The notes beneath the pieces are model-generated. The model searched no databases, was not told the DNA's origin, and saw only the letters and a program-made list of their open reading frames with translations. From Crocodylus rhombifer (lineage: Eukaryota; Chordata; Crocodylia; Crocodylidae): 64,000 nucleotides of DNA. Numbering within the stretch: position 1 is the stretch's first letter; every line of letters begins with the position of its first letter. Location: positions 434,001 through 498,000 of the forward strand of contig JAVSML010000039.1 in NCBI GenBank assembly GCA_038503035.1, given 5' to 3'. Made by a program: the position numbers and the translations under genes. Positions 1 to 9,955 of the stretch are shown piece by piece.

Positions 1-701
1 TCAGAGCTGAACTTCTACATACAGCTCTGTCAGCAATATAAAATCGTAAGAGCCTGACAGCAGTGATTTATGGTTTCAGTTCTGCACAGAATTCAAACCA
101 GAAAGAACGTGTTTTCTGGTTGCAGCCAAAATCTCACAAGAATAGCAGTTCTGGCAAGATGTCGATCCAATGTGATAAAAATTGTTCTCAAATGAACAGC
201 TGATCATGTAATTGTATTTGATCATTCAATGGCAGAAATCTAACAGGATCAACTGTCACAATTAGATTTGGATGTCAAAGAATAAAAATATAAAAGGAGC
301 CCTAGTTTTGCCTAAAAGCGAAAGCTCAAACTCTTTTCTAAACATAATTTTGAGTGAGACCCTGATTTGAACACCACCATTTCCCAGGTACATTTTATAT
401 CGCTATCTACCCATAGAATTTAAGTCAAAAGATAGGGGCTGTCTAAGTGGAAGCAGAAATCCTCTCAAAAAAGTTTCAAAGAGTCTAACTAAACACTTTC
501 TGCAATCTTGAAACAAACACATACAGCTAACTGTGTGAGATATTATGTACAGGGAAACCTCATGGCTAATAATTTATCACAAAGGCTATACATAATAGCT
601 GCAAATGTTTCATGGTCTAAAGGAAGTTTTCTGTAAGCAGAGTTTTAGGGCCATATCCAAATCATTCTCAATCTCAAATAGGATTTATATAGAATTTAGT
701 T
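1..701. other. AT-rich sequence, no gene recognised
   Basis: All frames are broken by frequent stops and no repeat family is recognisable. No promoter, RNA gene or splice-flanked conserved frame could be identified. It is best read as ordinary intergenic or intronic DNA. Confidence 0.6.
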
Positions 702-709
702 ACCTAAGT

Positions 710-1049
710 CAGTGGTTCTCAACCTTTTTTGTACCAGGATCCATTTGTAAACACTGATGATCAGTCCCAACCCAGTGCCCCTCACTCCCAACCTGCTGCC
801 CCCTTCTCCCAGGCCCCAGTGTGGGGGGCGAAGGGTGGGTGTGTGGGGCACGGGAGGCCCCAAGCAACCCCTCACAAGCTGGAACTCTGCCAGCCTGCAA
901 GGGAAAAGCCATGGTTTCCTGTGTTTCTCTCCTTTAAAGGATAATCTGTTTTTAAAGTTTGTTGATCCTTTTTAAAAGTTTGCTCAAGACCTTTTCATAT
1001 ATTCTTGTGATTCACTTTTGGGTTGTGACTCACTGATTAAGAAACACTG
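710..1049 (+). mobile_element. hAT-type MITE, family A copy 1
   Basis: A 340-bp non-autonomous DNA transposon. It opens with CAGTGGTTCTCAACC and closes with GATTAAGAAACACTG, which are imperfect terminal inverted repeats (11 of 15 positions pair). It is flanked by an 8-bp target duplication, ACCTAAGT at 702-709 and GCCTAAGT at 1050-1057 (7 of 8 match). Eight-bp duplications and CAGTGGTTCTCAA-like ends are typical of hAT elements. The interior is C-rich, followed by a T-rich 3' half. There is no transposase; short frames here are chance. A second copy in the same orientation lies at 23731-24080. Confidence 0.88.
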
Positions 1050-1185
1050 GCCTAAGTAACTAAAAGCAATGTAATCCAAAAATATTGTCCTGAAAATATA
1101 CCTGTGTTCCTGGGCTTAGGCTTCTGAGCATGCTCAAAAGCAGTCCAACTCAATCCTAAATTCTGCTGTAGCTTACATCAGGGAA

Positions 1186-1630
1186 GTCCCAATGGTTGCC
1201 TGTGGGCCACATGCAGCCCACAAAGGGTTAATGTGTGGTCCCCAGGCTTTTACCCAGCTGCCACTACTTCTGTTTCTCTGGCTGCTGGTACAGCTGGGGT
1301 ACCTAGGCTTCCTTTCCCTCCCTCAGCTTTTGCCTCCTGCTTTACCCCAGGGGGCAGAGCAGCACAGACCACAGTGTTGGGAAGATGAGGCAGGGACTCA
1401 CACACACCCCCCTTATATACTTATAGGCTGCTATCAAGTCAACCCTGATCCTTAGCTTTTCCAGGCTGAAGAGTCCTATGCCTCTCAGCAGCTCCTCATA
1501 AAGCCTGCTCTCTTAACCTCTAATCATGCATCTGGCTCTCTCTGTTGGAATGGCCCAGGCTTCTGTGACTCACATGAGTGTGGTCCCTGAGGTGTGTGGT
1601 CCCCACTGGTATGGCCTGATAGAAGCTAGA
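1186..1630. repeat. GC-rich unclassified repeat, possibly a non-autonomous transposon
   Basis: This stretch stands out from its AT-rich surroundings. It starts with a GTGGGCCACATGCAGCCCAC-like motif, a self-complementary pattern common at the ends of hAT-type MITEs. Its far end (near 1600-1625) carries the related string TGGTCCCCACTGGTATGGCCTG. The ends CAGGGAAGTCCCA and TGGTATGGCCTG pair weakly. No clear target duplication was found. The 87-codon frame inside it shows no recognisable domain. Confidence 0.35.
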
Positions 1631-1687
1631 CAGCCTTGACTTAGATCAAAACTGAGAAGTGTTTAAATCCACTTAGGTCCTCTAGAC

Positions 1688-1852
1688 CAGTGGTCTCCAA
1701 ACTTTTTTGATCGCGCACCCCTATCAGTAAAAAATTTTTGAGCACACATCCCCAATATATGTATATTTATATAAATATAAATAGAAGTTCTAATATTTTC
1801 TTCCCGCACCCCAATGGATCATCTTGCACACACCCCACTTTGGAGACCACTG
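1688..1852 (+). mobile_element. Short hAT MITE with perfect ends and exact 8-bp target duplication
   Basis: A textbook 165-bp miniature element. The left end CAGTGGTCTCCAAA (1688-1701) is perfectly complementary to the right end TTTGGAGACCACTG (1839-1852). The flanking target duplication CTCTAGAC is exact on both sides (1680-1687 and 1853-1860). The interior is AT-rich and non-coding. Eight-bp duplications identify hAT-type transposition. The preserved ends and duplication suggest it is younger than the other hAT copies here. Confidence 0.95.
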
Positions 1853-2219
1853 CTCTAGACATACACACCTCACAATTAATGCTTTGTTTTCCATTCCCAT
1901 AGTACAGTACACTTCTGGATAGGAACACAGATGACAGTGACCGTACCGGCTATTACATTAGGGGCTAAATATTTCATGTAGGACTAAAGAGACCTGGATT
2001 CTAGGCCCATCTCAGCATTGAGAGAGAACTCAAATCCTCATCTATTTCCACAAGGTTAGATGTGATATTCTCCAACTCTCCTATTGAAGTTGGACCACTG
2101 GACAGCTTGGAGTGTGAAATCCATGGCACCAGAAGGAAAAGACAAAAGGACTGTGCCTCTGTAGCCTAATGGCTGAAGAGAGGCAAAAACCTGGCTGCCT
2201 CTCAGGACTGTACTATGTA

Positions 2220-2345
2220 ATTCACATTCAACAGTGATTGGTTAAAAAACAGAAATAACTTTGGCAACAGGGACCAGAACCCAGGACTCCCCCCTCCCAG
2301 GGACTTCAGCTACCCTCTTGCTTGTTCTTCTGGTCTAGCAACTCT
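2220..2345 (-). repeat. Possible degenerate MIR/CORE-SINE fragment
   Basis: Read on the minus strand, the sequence contains GGGAGTCCTGGGTTCTGGTC followed by TGCCAAAGTTATTTCTG. This follows the order seen in tRNA-derived MIR SINEs: a B-box region, then a 'ctctgccacagacttcctg' core. Similarity is partial, so the call is tentative. Confidence 0.42.
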
Positions 2346-2475
2346 TGTATTCTTGGCTAGCCAATAACCCAGCTTCAACAGGAGAGATGGATAGTGCCAC
2401 CACCAAGACTATTTTACAGCCTGGTGACTGGGACAGGAGTGGGAATTCAGACACACCCATGTGCCTAGCATTTCC

Positions 2476-2830
2476 CAGTGGTGATGTGTACGGGGTGCAT
2501 GGGGTTGCATGTGCACCCCCTGAGAGTGCAGGTGCACCCCCTGACTGGCCACGCTCATCACTTAGGCAACAAACAGGGGGGTAGGCAGGAGCGTGGAGTG
2601 GAAGTGGCTGCAGCGATCAGCCATCTCACGATCTGCTACAGGGGGACCCCCACCCAATTGACAAGATTGACTGAGGGGGGACTCCCCCCCAATCAGTGGG
2701 ACTGGCCGTGGGGGGACCCCCACCATCAGCAAGATTGGACTCCCCACTACAGTCACTGACTGGTTGCTGGGGCGGGGGGCATGTGCCCCTCTGACTAAGG
2801 CAGCACCAGTCACCCATGGCATTTCCTACT
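2476..2830. repeat. GC-rich repeat with internal 34-35 bp tandem units
   Basis: The block begins with two adjacent GTGCACCCCCTGA-type units (about 2508-2545). It continues with three tandem units of 34-35 bp starting at 2641, 2675 and 2710, each opening with a G-run, AC(C/T), then a C-run, and continuing with an ATTGAC/ATCAG-like stretch. The G-run/C-run cores are self-complementary and could form short hairpins. No terminal repeats or target duplication were identified. Overlapping frames on both strands are by-products of the composition. Confidence 0.55.
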
Positions 2831-3170
2831 GGCTAGCTCTAGAATCCTCCCTGCTCAGTGATCTAAATCACCTACTAGAAATATCTAGCCCTCTTCCCAT
2901 TCACTGTATAAGGACCGTATGAACATAACCCAGTCAATCTAGATCACCCTCCTTAGGTCTTTCAATGCTTACCTGTAGTTGCCCAAAATGATTTGGAACT
3001 TGCCTTTAAATGATAAAATGGTGGTCTTAGGAATTCCAGCAGGGAAAGCTGTAATATACAGCCAAGCTCTCCAATACCACTGAATTTGCAGCAAGGAGAA
3101 TATCCATGACCACCACCTCACAAATCTCAAAAGGGCCTTCAGCCTGCAAGGACACTCCTTCAGTACTCAG

Positions 3171-3290
3171 TTGGTCTAATAAAAGATATCACATCTAGAT
3201 ATTTATTTTATCTAATAAAAGATATCACATCTACTCAAAGAACTTTGCCTGCCTATGTCCTTAGACCAACACAGCTACAACCAAAAACCC
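3171..3290 (-). repeat. 'ttggtctaagga' interspersed repeat, copy 1 (inverted)
   Basis: On the minus strand this reads GTAGCTGTGTTGGTCTAAGG, then ACATAGGCAGGCAAAGTTC and an AGATGTGATATCTTTTATTAGA motif. The last part is duplicated: TCTAATAAAAGATATCACAT occurs at 3175-3194 and again at 3211-3230. The same family appears in the opposite orientation at 3392-3530. The GTGTTGGTCTA start resembles widespread sauropsid interspersed repeats; I do not assign a family name. Confidence 0.6.
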
Positions 3291-3391
3291 AGCAGCAGGG
3301 AATCTGGCTTTTTCCCTTGTATCAAGGTCAACTTTACATGAATATAACATGTCAACTTGATATGAATGTACAGTCTCTCTATGATGGAGAC

Positions 3392-3530
3392 ATAACCGTA
3401 TTGGTCTAAGGACATAGGCAAACAAGGTTCTTTTGGTAAATGTGATATCTTTTATTACACCAACTCAAATTTAAACCAATTCAAGATATCACATTTACCA
3501 AAAGAACCAAGAAAACCTTGTCTGCGAGGG
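3392..3530 (+). repeat. 'ttggtctaagga' repeat copy 2 with a 26-bp perfect foldback
   Basis: It carries TTGGTCTAAGGACATAGGCA like copy 1. The arm at 3426-3451 (GGTTCTTTTGGTAAATGTGA then TATCTT) is an exact reverse complement of 3483-3508. The arms are separated by a 31-bp AT-rich loop. The foldback looks like a copy joined head-to-head to a partial second copy. Confidence 0.7.
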
Positions 3531-4084
3531 GATTATGAATTTACAATACTTTTATAACTGGGAAATGTAAATAAATAGTAATATAAAGTTTATTTTGGAC
3601 ATTTATGTGGCCATATCATTCCTGAAATGCAGTGTAAAAACTCTGTGCAACTCATTTGTTTTTCTTTTCTCTACAAGTTAATACCCTCTTCCCTATGGTT
3701 ACACCCAAAGTTTCATGAGTAATTGTGCCTCTATATCCTTCCTCTTTATTTCTCTTTATTCTTGGAATCTCTCTTAACATTCACTGTAAGCTCCACTTAG
3801 GGTTACCAGTTAAAATATATATTGTCATGACACATCATCAAGCCTTGTTTGAATGCTGGTGGATAATTTTTCAACTGTATAATTTGTTAATTAAAGGGAA
3901 ACAGACATCCATGTTAGATTGCATGTGAGAAAAAATGGCTGAAGTTTTGTTTGTTTTTTAATCTCTGTCTTCCCGGTCAAGAATCACAGATCTGATCACA
4001 GCCAATGAGCATTGGTTGTTCTGTAATATAATTATTCTCTCCTGAAAGAAGACTTGATTTTGTACCCCCGTCAACAGATACCTG

Positions 4085-4172
4085 TATTTTTGCCTTGTCT
4101 GAAGTCCAGAGTTTGAACTAAATGATCTCTTGAGGTCCCTGCCGGCTTTATTTTTCTAAGATTCTAAGAAGC
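4085..4172 (+). mobile_element. CR1 LINE 3'-end fragment
   Basis: The string AACTAAATGATCTCTTGAGG followed by TCCCTGCCGGC and CTAAGATTCTAAGA is the conserved CR1 3' end: an ACTCAATGATC-like box, 'gaggtccct', then the short octamer tail. Only about 90 bp remain, as expected for a severely 5'-truncated insertion. No coding capacity is left. Confidence 0.8.
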
Positions 4173-7100
4173 AGATTATTTCATATCTTTCACAAGCCAA
4201 AGATATCATTTGGGTGCTCATCGTAATACCATGATGACTTTGCATTTGATAAATACATTAAGATTGTTAATAAGCATGCAAAAAGTACCTCAAAAATATG
4301 CTGAAAGTGATTTCTGGTTCTAACTTAGTAAAAACAGGAAATATTCTGCCTGATCTCTCACTAACCTTTGAATCTTTTCTTTTCTTGTAGTGACCAATGA
4401 AGGAAATTTGTTGTTGTCTTCATATAATTGTTACTTGGGAATTAAAAGTCTTTACTGGAATAAGGAAGAATGAGGAAGTAACCTACTAAAGGTATTCACT
4501 CTTATAATATGTACATACTTTTCCATTGTGTTTCTTCCTGTAACTCTTCCCGTAACTTGAGAGTGTTCTAAGAAATTGGGTGCTTTTTTAAAAGAACCAA
4601 GAACTTGTGTTTTAACTATGTTTGATTTTCTTTCTATACCTTGACAATTCTTAAATGCAAATGCACAGATTAGGTCGCACTTGTCATGCAGTATACTTTT
4701 GAAGAGGTATTCTTTTCTTTGGCCAAACTATCATTGGAGAAACATCTGTTTACACCAGATTTGCTCAGAACTGATGTAACCTTTTAGGTCCCATGTGAAA
4801 TGCTATAGGATGCAAAGTTTGCCTCCTTGGAGAGAAGGGAATGGTCTGACTTCTGGCATAATGGACATACAGCACTGAGAAGGACCAGGACAAGAGACAT
4901 AACGTTTCCCTTTTTAAAGGGGAAGAAGAGCGAACCTTGAAGATTTTGTACATTTTTTCTTATGTTTCCTTTTGAAAGGTCTCTAGTGAAGCTGGTCAAT
5001 TTCTTTTGTTTGAATTCTGTTGCAATTTCAATATGCAAAAGGCAAAATTTTGCACACAAAAAAGCATTCTTTATGAATTTTTCCCACTGTTATTCACGTA
5101 TAAAGGTATTTTGAATTTTTGAAATTTTAGTTTTTTTCAATTAAAAAAGAGAATATGTCACAGTTATCCTTGCCACATAGTTTTGCCTTTTTTCAATCAG
5201 CTCTAGTCTCAGTCTTCCCTTAAAAGACACTAAACTGTAGAGTGGACAGTGTGACAAAGTCCAACCTCACTGGAACCATGGGGAGTTCTTGAGGAACTCA
5301 CTGGTATAGAAGGGCAACAAGGTAATTGCTGAACTTGTTAACATTGTTTAGAGTGCTCTTCCCTATCTGGCCGGTTAGAAAGCACCAGCCTTTCTAGCTG
5401 AATAAATCTATTCTATCTAATATTTCCCTATCCATGTAAGCTCTGCATAGTGCCTGTGCTACTGTACCTGACCTGTGATCATGGAGAACCTAAGACGAAA
5501 ACGGACTCCTACTGACTTTTCATTTCTGTACAGGTCTTCTTCAGCTAATATGCATCTTGCTGAGCTAGGCACCAGATTCTCTGTTTGCTGAATTCAGTGT
5601 AATCAGAATACCATCAAATCTAGACAGCAGGCACTTGCCAATAATGTGCATCATCATCTAAATTTAAATGCAACTAACTAGTAAGCTTTCACAGATAGGG
5701 ACAGCATGAAAACTTAATTGCTAGCCTTGGCCAGGCCAGAACCTACTCAACAGGACCCCTGTAAAATGAAGTAGGTCAAACCTAGAAAGATGAGCAGCTG
5801 TATCAATGTCAAGAAATTTATTTGGTATCATTGATGGAAACCATCCTCTCATCACTGTGATTTCAAAGACATTTCATAGGGCATTTTTTCTGCAGCGTAG
5901 TATTACACGACAAAGGGCATGCTGAGGGCAGACAAGCTTCAGGTGGACTAAGGAGATCCATCTACAGTGGCATTTTTGCATTGGCATGGATTTTCTCTAC
6001 CAATGTAAATCTCACATGTTTATGACAAACGAGTGGTGGTGCAATTTTTTTAAGCACTCTCCACTCAGGTGCTGGGACTATAAGTAGCTTTGTGTTCATT
6101 AAATGGCACCAGACTGAGAAACAATGTTCTACAGTTGAATAGCAGATGGCAAGTACATTAGCATCCTATATTAAGCCAGCAAACCTGAAGGGTTATTAAG
6201 GGTCCCACCTGAATACATTGGGTATAGCTCATTCTCAGGCACTACATGTTATGTGATGTGTTCAAGCGGTAGATGCATGATGAAGGTGGAATACATGTGG
6301 CACTCTTTTGGTTGCATGTGGTTGAAGACACAAGATTGCCCGTGTTGGCTTTCAGAGTGCCCCGTTGCAGGCAATAACCAAGCTTGAGTTTTAAAGCAAA
6401 CAGCTAGGTAGAAGGTCATTAGCACAGAGATTTAAAAATATGGGTGCAGACACAGTGCTTGATGGGAATGCTGGCTGGTTAATTATTTTTTCTGTGCATT
6501 TTTTTTCCTCCATATTCCCTGTAAGCTGCCTGTCATGATGGAACAGCTTGGCAATGTCAGCCACCCATCATAGTGGAACTCATGACATCTTTACCAAAAC
6601 ACCGACCTGTCAGATTGTATTTTAAATGGCAGTCCAAGTCCAGAAAAACAGCTCCAGTCCAGAGGTTTTAGTGTTGTTTTCTGAGAGCTATTCTTGACAT
6701 ACATGTTCAGCGCCAGAACCTGATTGCAGGTATAGTGGCCTCAATGAAATTCAGCTTGCTCTACACAAATATTGTTATCAACCTGTAGAGCATCCCACCC
6801 ACTGAAGCACAAGGTGCTTTGGGACCTTGCGGCACTATTTGTCTAAAGCTTGCTGCACAGGTTAGGTATTTCCTTGGTTTTAGTCAGCTAACGATCTTTG
6901 CAGACATCAAAACTTTTGTATGACTCATAAATTTTAGCTTTTTAATTTGTAAACTGAGGAGAACGTCAACATGTGGCAAACTTGAAACCTAAAGAACCAC
7001 ATTGATGTAACTGTTATAATTCTCATTCGTCCTCAGCCCATGGCCCACTTAGTTTATTGTCTTAATTAGTAGTATCCCATCTAAATTTAGAGTACTCATT

Positions 7101-7190
7101 CTATAGGAAAAGGAGACAGTCTCTCTGTTCTGCCAAAAGCCTAGCATAATTTGGGCACTGCACAATTTGGCTACATGTTAAGATTGCTTA
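4173..7190. other. Unique AT-rich sequence, nothing recognised
   Basis: About 3 kb without a recognisable gene or repeat. Frames above 60 codons (for example at 4765-5059 on the minus strand) have no domain similarity and no supporting signals. Poly(T) and poly(A) runs are common. Confidence 0.55.
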
Positions 7191-7640
7191 TAAGTTACAG
7201 CTGGTGTAGAATGTAGTTACTGGCTCGTGGACTGGTGCATCTCACAGAAAGCTCTGTATGCCACTCCAGATCCCATTTCATTCCTGAGTGTAATTAAAGA
7301 TATTGGTTTCAACTTTTAAAGCTCTAAACTGTGCTGGATATAGCTACCCTAGAGACTGCCACCCCCCTTTTGTGATATTCAATGAGTAGATGTCTCTATC
7401 AGTGTGCTTAAACTAGAAATCCTCAAATATGTATGGGAAAAGATTTCTGGAAAGGCACATTCTGTGAAAGGGCCTTAACTCTGGGCTTTACATCTCTTCT
7501 TGGTTTAATTTGACTTAAATCTGTTGACCTTTTGGGCAACTAGAAACATTCTCTATTTCCCTAGACATTTGTGGGAGGATTTTCCCTGCCTGTACAGGTC
7601 AGAGGGCAAGTAAGTAGATTAGTGTGGAGGAGTCTAGAGG
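7190..7640 (+). mobile_element. Degenerate L2-like LINE ORF2 3' region
   Basis: Conceptual translation with stops and frame slips gives the sequence order LQLVxN, then MPLQIPFHS, then STFKALNCAGYSYPRDC. This mirrors the conserved C-terminal ORF2 pattern of L2-type LINEs (LQLVQNAAARL ... LHWLPV ... LTFKALNG ... YL). The element is old and non-functional. Boundaries are approximate. The assignment is by pattern recognition only. Confidence 0.58.
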
Positions 7641-8574
7641 TAATATGGATCACATCAGTATTCTTATATTTTTATATATTTGTCTAGATCACCTTCTAAA
7701 AGAAAATAATAAATGGTATAAAATAGGTATCTTTGGGTAAGATAAAAGTAAACTCTGATCCCTGTCTTTAACACAATTGTAGGCCTTCCATGAAATGCTT
7801 CTATTCACCTAAGAACAGTGCTGGGCTTATATTACTTACAGCACTTCCCTGACTTGAAAAAAAAAGAAATTGTTTCAGTTTTCAGTGAAATAAAATGCTA
7901 CATTTATTTTTTTTTCTTTTAAAAATTAAATAGATGTAAGTTAGGGGGGAAAAGTTCAAGATAAAAAACAATCAAAACTTTGATTTGAAACATTTCAACT
8001 TTTCCCCATTTTTTCCCAGGATTTTTATTTATTTATTTTGTGAAACAAGTTTACAAATGTAACCTAAATTTATAGCCCAAATTGCTTTTTTCATTAATAA
8101 AATTTCCAGCCAAAAATTTCCGCCTCGCTGTATCCACACACATAGGTGTGTAGTAGAAACTCCACCCTGTGGAGGTACTGGAATCCCCTGATATCCATGT
8201 TCTGTTTGAACGTACATCCTGTGCAAAATATTGCAAGGAGAAGCCAGCCAGAGGTTGAAGCGAACAGAACAGCCAGGACCTCATCACTGACTGAGCTCTG
8301 TGCAGTTTTGACTGGGCTCTACCAATTAGATGTACACAGTAATACTCCACCTGTTCCCAATCTCTTAACCTCAGTTTCACCCCTGACATGCCCTTTGTAA
8401 CTTCCTCTTCTCGTTCACTCTGTCCCATTTGTTCCTTTACATTCCCATGTGTTTGTATGCAGTTTATCACTCCTAACTAAACCCATTGCCACCTAAAACC
8501 CTGGAAGAAAGTATGGAACTAATATGACATTTGCTGCCCTAACACTGTCTGCTTGCACATTTTCCTGTCTTTCC

Positions 8575-8645
8575 CTACCTGTCCACCTAGATTGTAAGGT
8601 CCTTGGGGTATGGGCTGTCTACTGTTTGGTATCTGTACAGGATGA
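8575..8645 (+). repeat. L2/MIR-type 3' tail fragment
   Basis: Positions around 8589-8640 read AGATTGTAAGGTCCTTGGGG followed by TATGGGCTGTCTACTG and TCTGTACAG. This is close to the conserved 'agattgtaagctccttggggcaggg' tail shared by L2 LINEs and MIR-like SINEs. It may belong to the same old insertion as the LINE remnant 1 kb upstream. Confidence 0.55.
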
Positions 8646-8699
8646 AACATACTGGCTCTCTGTTCTTAATTTGTCTCCAAGATCTACTGAACTAAACAT

Positions 8700-9432
8700 T
8701 AATAACCTGATTTGACAGAAATTGAACAGCACTAAATGAGCAAAAGAAGTACAGTTCTTGCCTGAAAGCTTTCCCTTCACTACTAAGTAAGTCCTGAATT
8801 TGTTTTATCTTTCTATAGCTGGAGTCTCTTCTGTTTATTTTACCTGAAGTCAGTTTTGCATATTTTTATTTTCCACTGTGGTCTCTTAGCACCCTTTCTA
8901 GCACAAGAAATCCCCCTTTTTAAACTTTTCACTTCTCTTGCTAATCAAAATCAGCTTTCACATAGTGAAATCCGTAGCACAATCTAAATGCTCCTTTCTA
9001 TCCTACTGCTCTAAAATGCCAAAATTGCCTCTAGGATCCGCTGTGAGAAATCAGGACATTTGAACATACGGAGCAGTCATCTGCATTGGGGGCTTTTAGG
9101 TAGTTCTGAAATCAATTTGATACAGGTACGCTAGCCTTTTATCAGGTCTCTTATCGGCATCGGCTCTTACATGGCTGCTTGCCAGCAGCTTTCTGACTTG
9201 ACTAGCAAAGCTGTAATGGAACAAATTGAAACATAGTTTGCAGGCTTTAACTCTGATCAGCCACTTAATAGTTGGCAACCTGAACTTTCCTTCTTTTATC
9301 AGCCTATGAAACCTCTTATAGGAAGTGCTTGCCTGGATCTCTCATAAATCATTTCATAATGATTCAGTTATCTGTAATCCTCAATAAGCTTCCATCTTTA
9401 GTTATTGACTATGTAGAAATCTGAGGAGGCCT
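8700..9432. other. Unique sequence, nothing recognised
   Basis: AT-rich with no recognisable gene, repeat or RNA. The boundary on the right is the target duplication of the next transposon. Confidence 0.5.
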
Positions 9433-9439
9433 CATATAA

Positions 9440-9948
9440 GTAGGAACCTACCTAACTTGCAGTGAGAGAAAGCAGTTTGCACAGGTTGGATGAAAGGGCT
9501 GATTCTGCAGTCATATTGCACTAGCCCCATCTCTTGGTGCTGATTGGCAGAGAACCCCCATCCCTTGGCGCTGATTGGTAGAGTGGCCCTGGGGTGGGGG
9601 GGAGAAGACATGAGGAGGTGGCCACCACCTTGACTGCTGCTTACCCCTTGTGCGGCCCCACCCCTCAGTGCTGATTGGGAGAGAGGCACATGATGCTGCC
9701 TCTCATGCCACCCCACCATCTGGTGCCTTCCCCTCCCTGGCAGGCTGCAAGACTGGACTGCAGCAGCAGGAAGAAGTGCTGACTCCCAGTGTGGAGCCAG
9801 CATTTTATTTTTATTAAGGTTTTTTCTTTGTTTTTGGTTGATTGCCTGGGAAACTGCACCCAATGCCATTTTTTGTTGCAATTGCAGAGATCACCATTTT
9901 TTGCAGTTTCCACAAAAATCACTGAACTGCAATATACGTAGGTTCCTC
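9440..9948. mobile_element. 509-bp non-autonomous DNA transposon with repeated CCAAT-type motifs
   Basis: The left end GTAGGAACCTACC pairs with the right end GTAGGTTCCTC (reverse complement GAGGAACCTAC). Both sides are flanked by CATATAA (9433-9439 and 9949-9955), a 7-bp exact duplication that is 8 bp with one mismatch if extended. The left half is GC-rich and carries CTGATTGG at 9540-9547, 9571-9578 and 9671-9678. These are reverse-orientation CCAAT boxes in the NF-Y style. The right half is T-rich. A 149-codon minus-strand frame covers most of the element but shows no transposase motif and probably reflects composition. Confidence 0.78.
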
Positions 9949-9955
9949 CATATAA

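Noticed and set aside
9432..9881. 149-codon minus-strand frame as a gene
   Set aside because: It coincides with a 509-bp transposon bounded by inverted repeats and a target duplication, and no domain was recognised.
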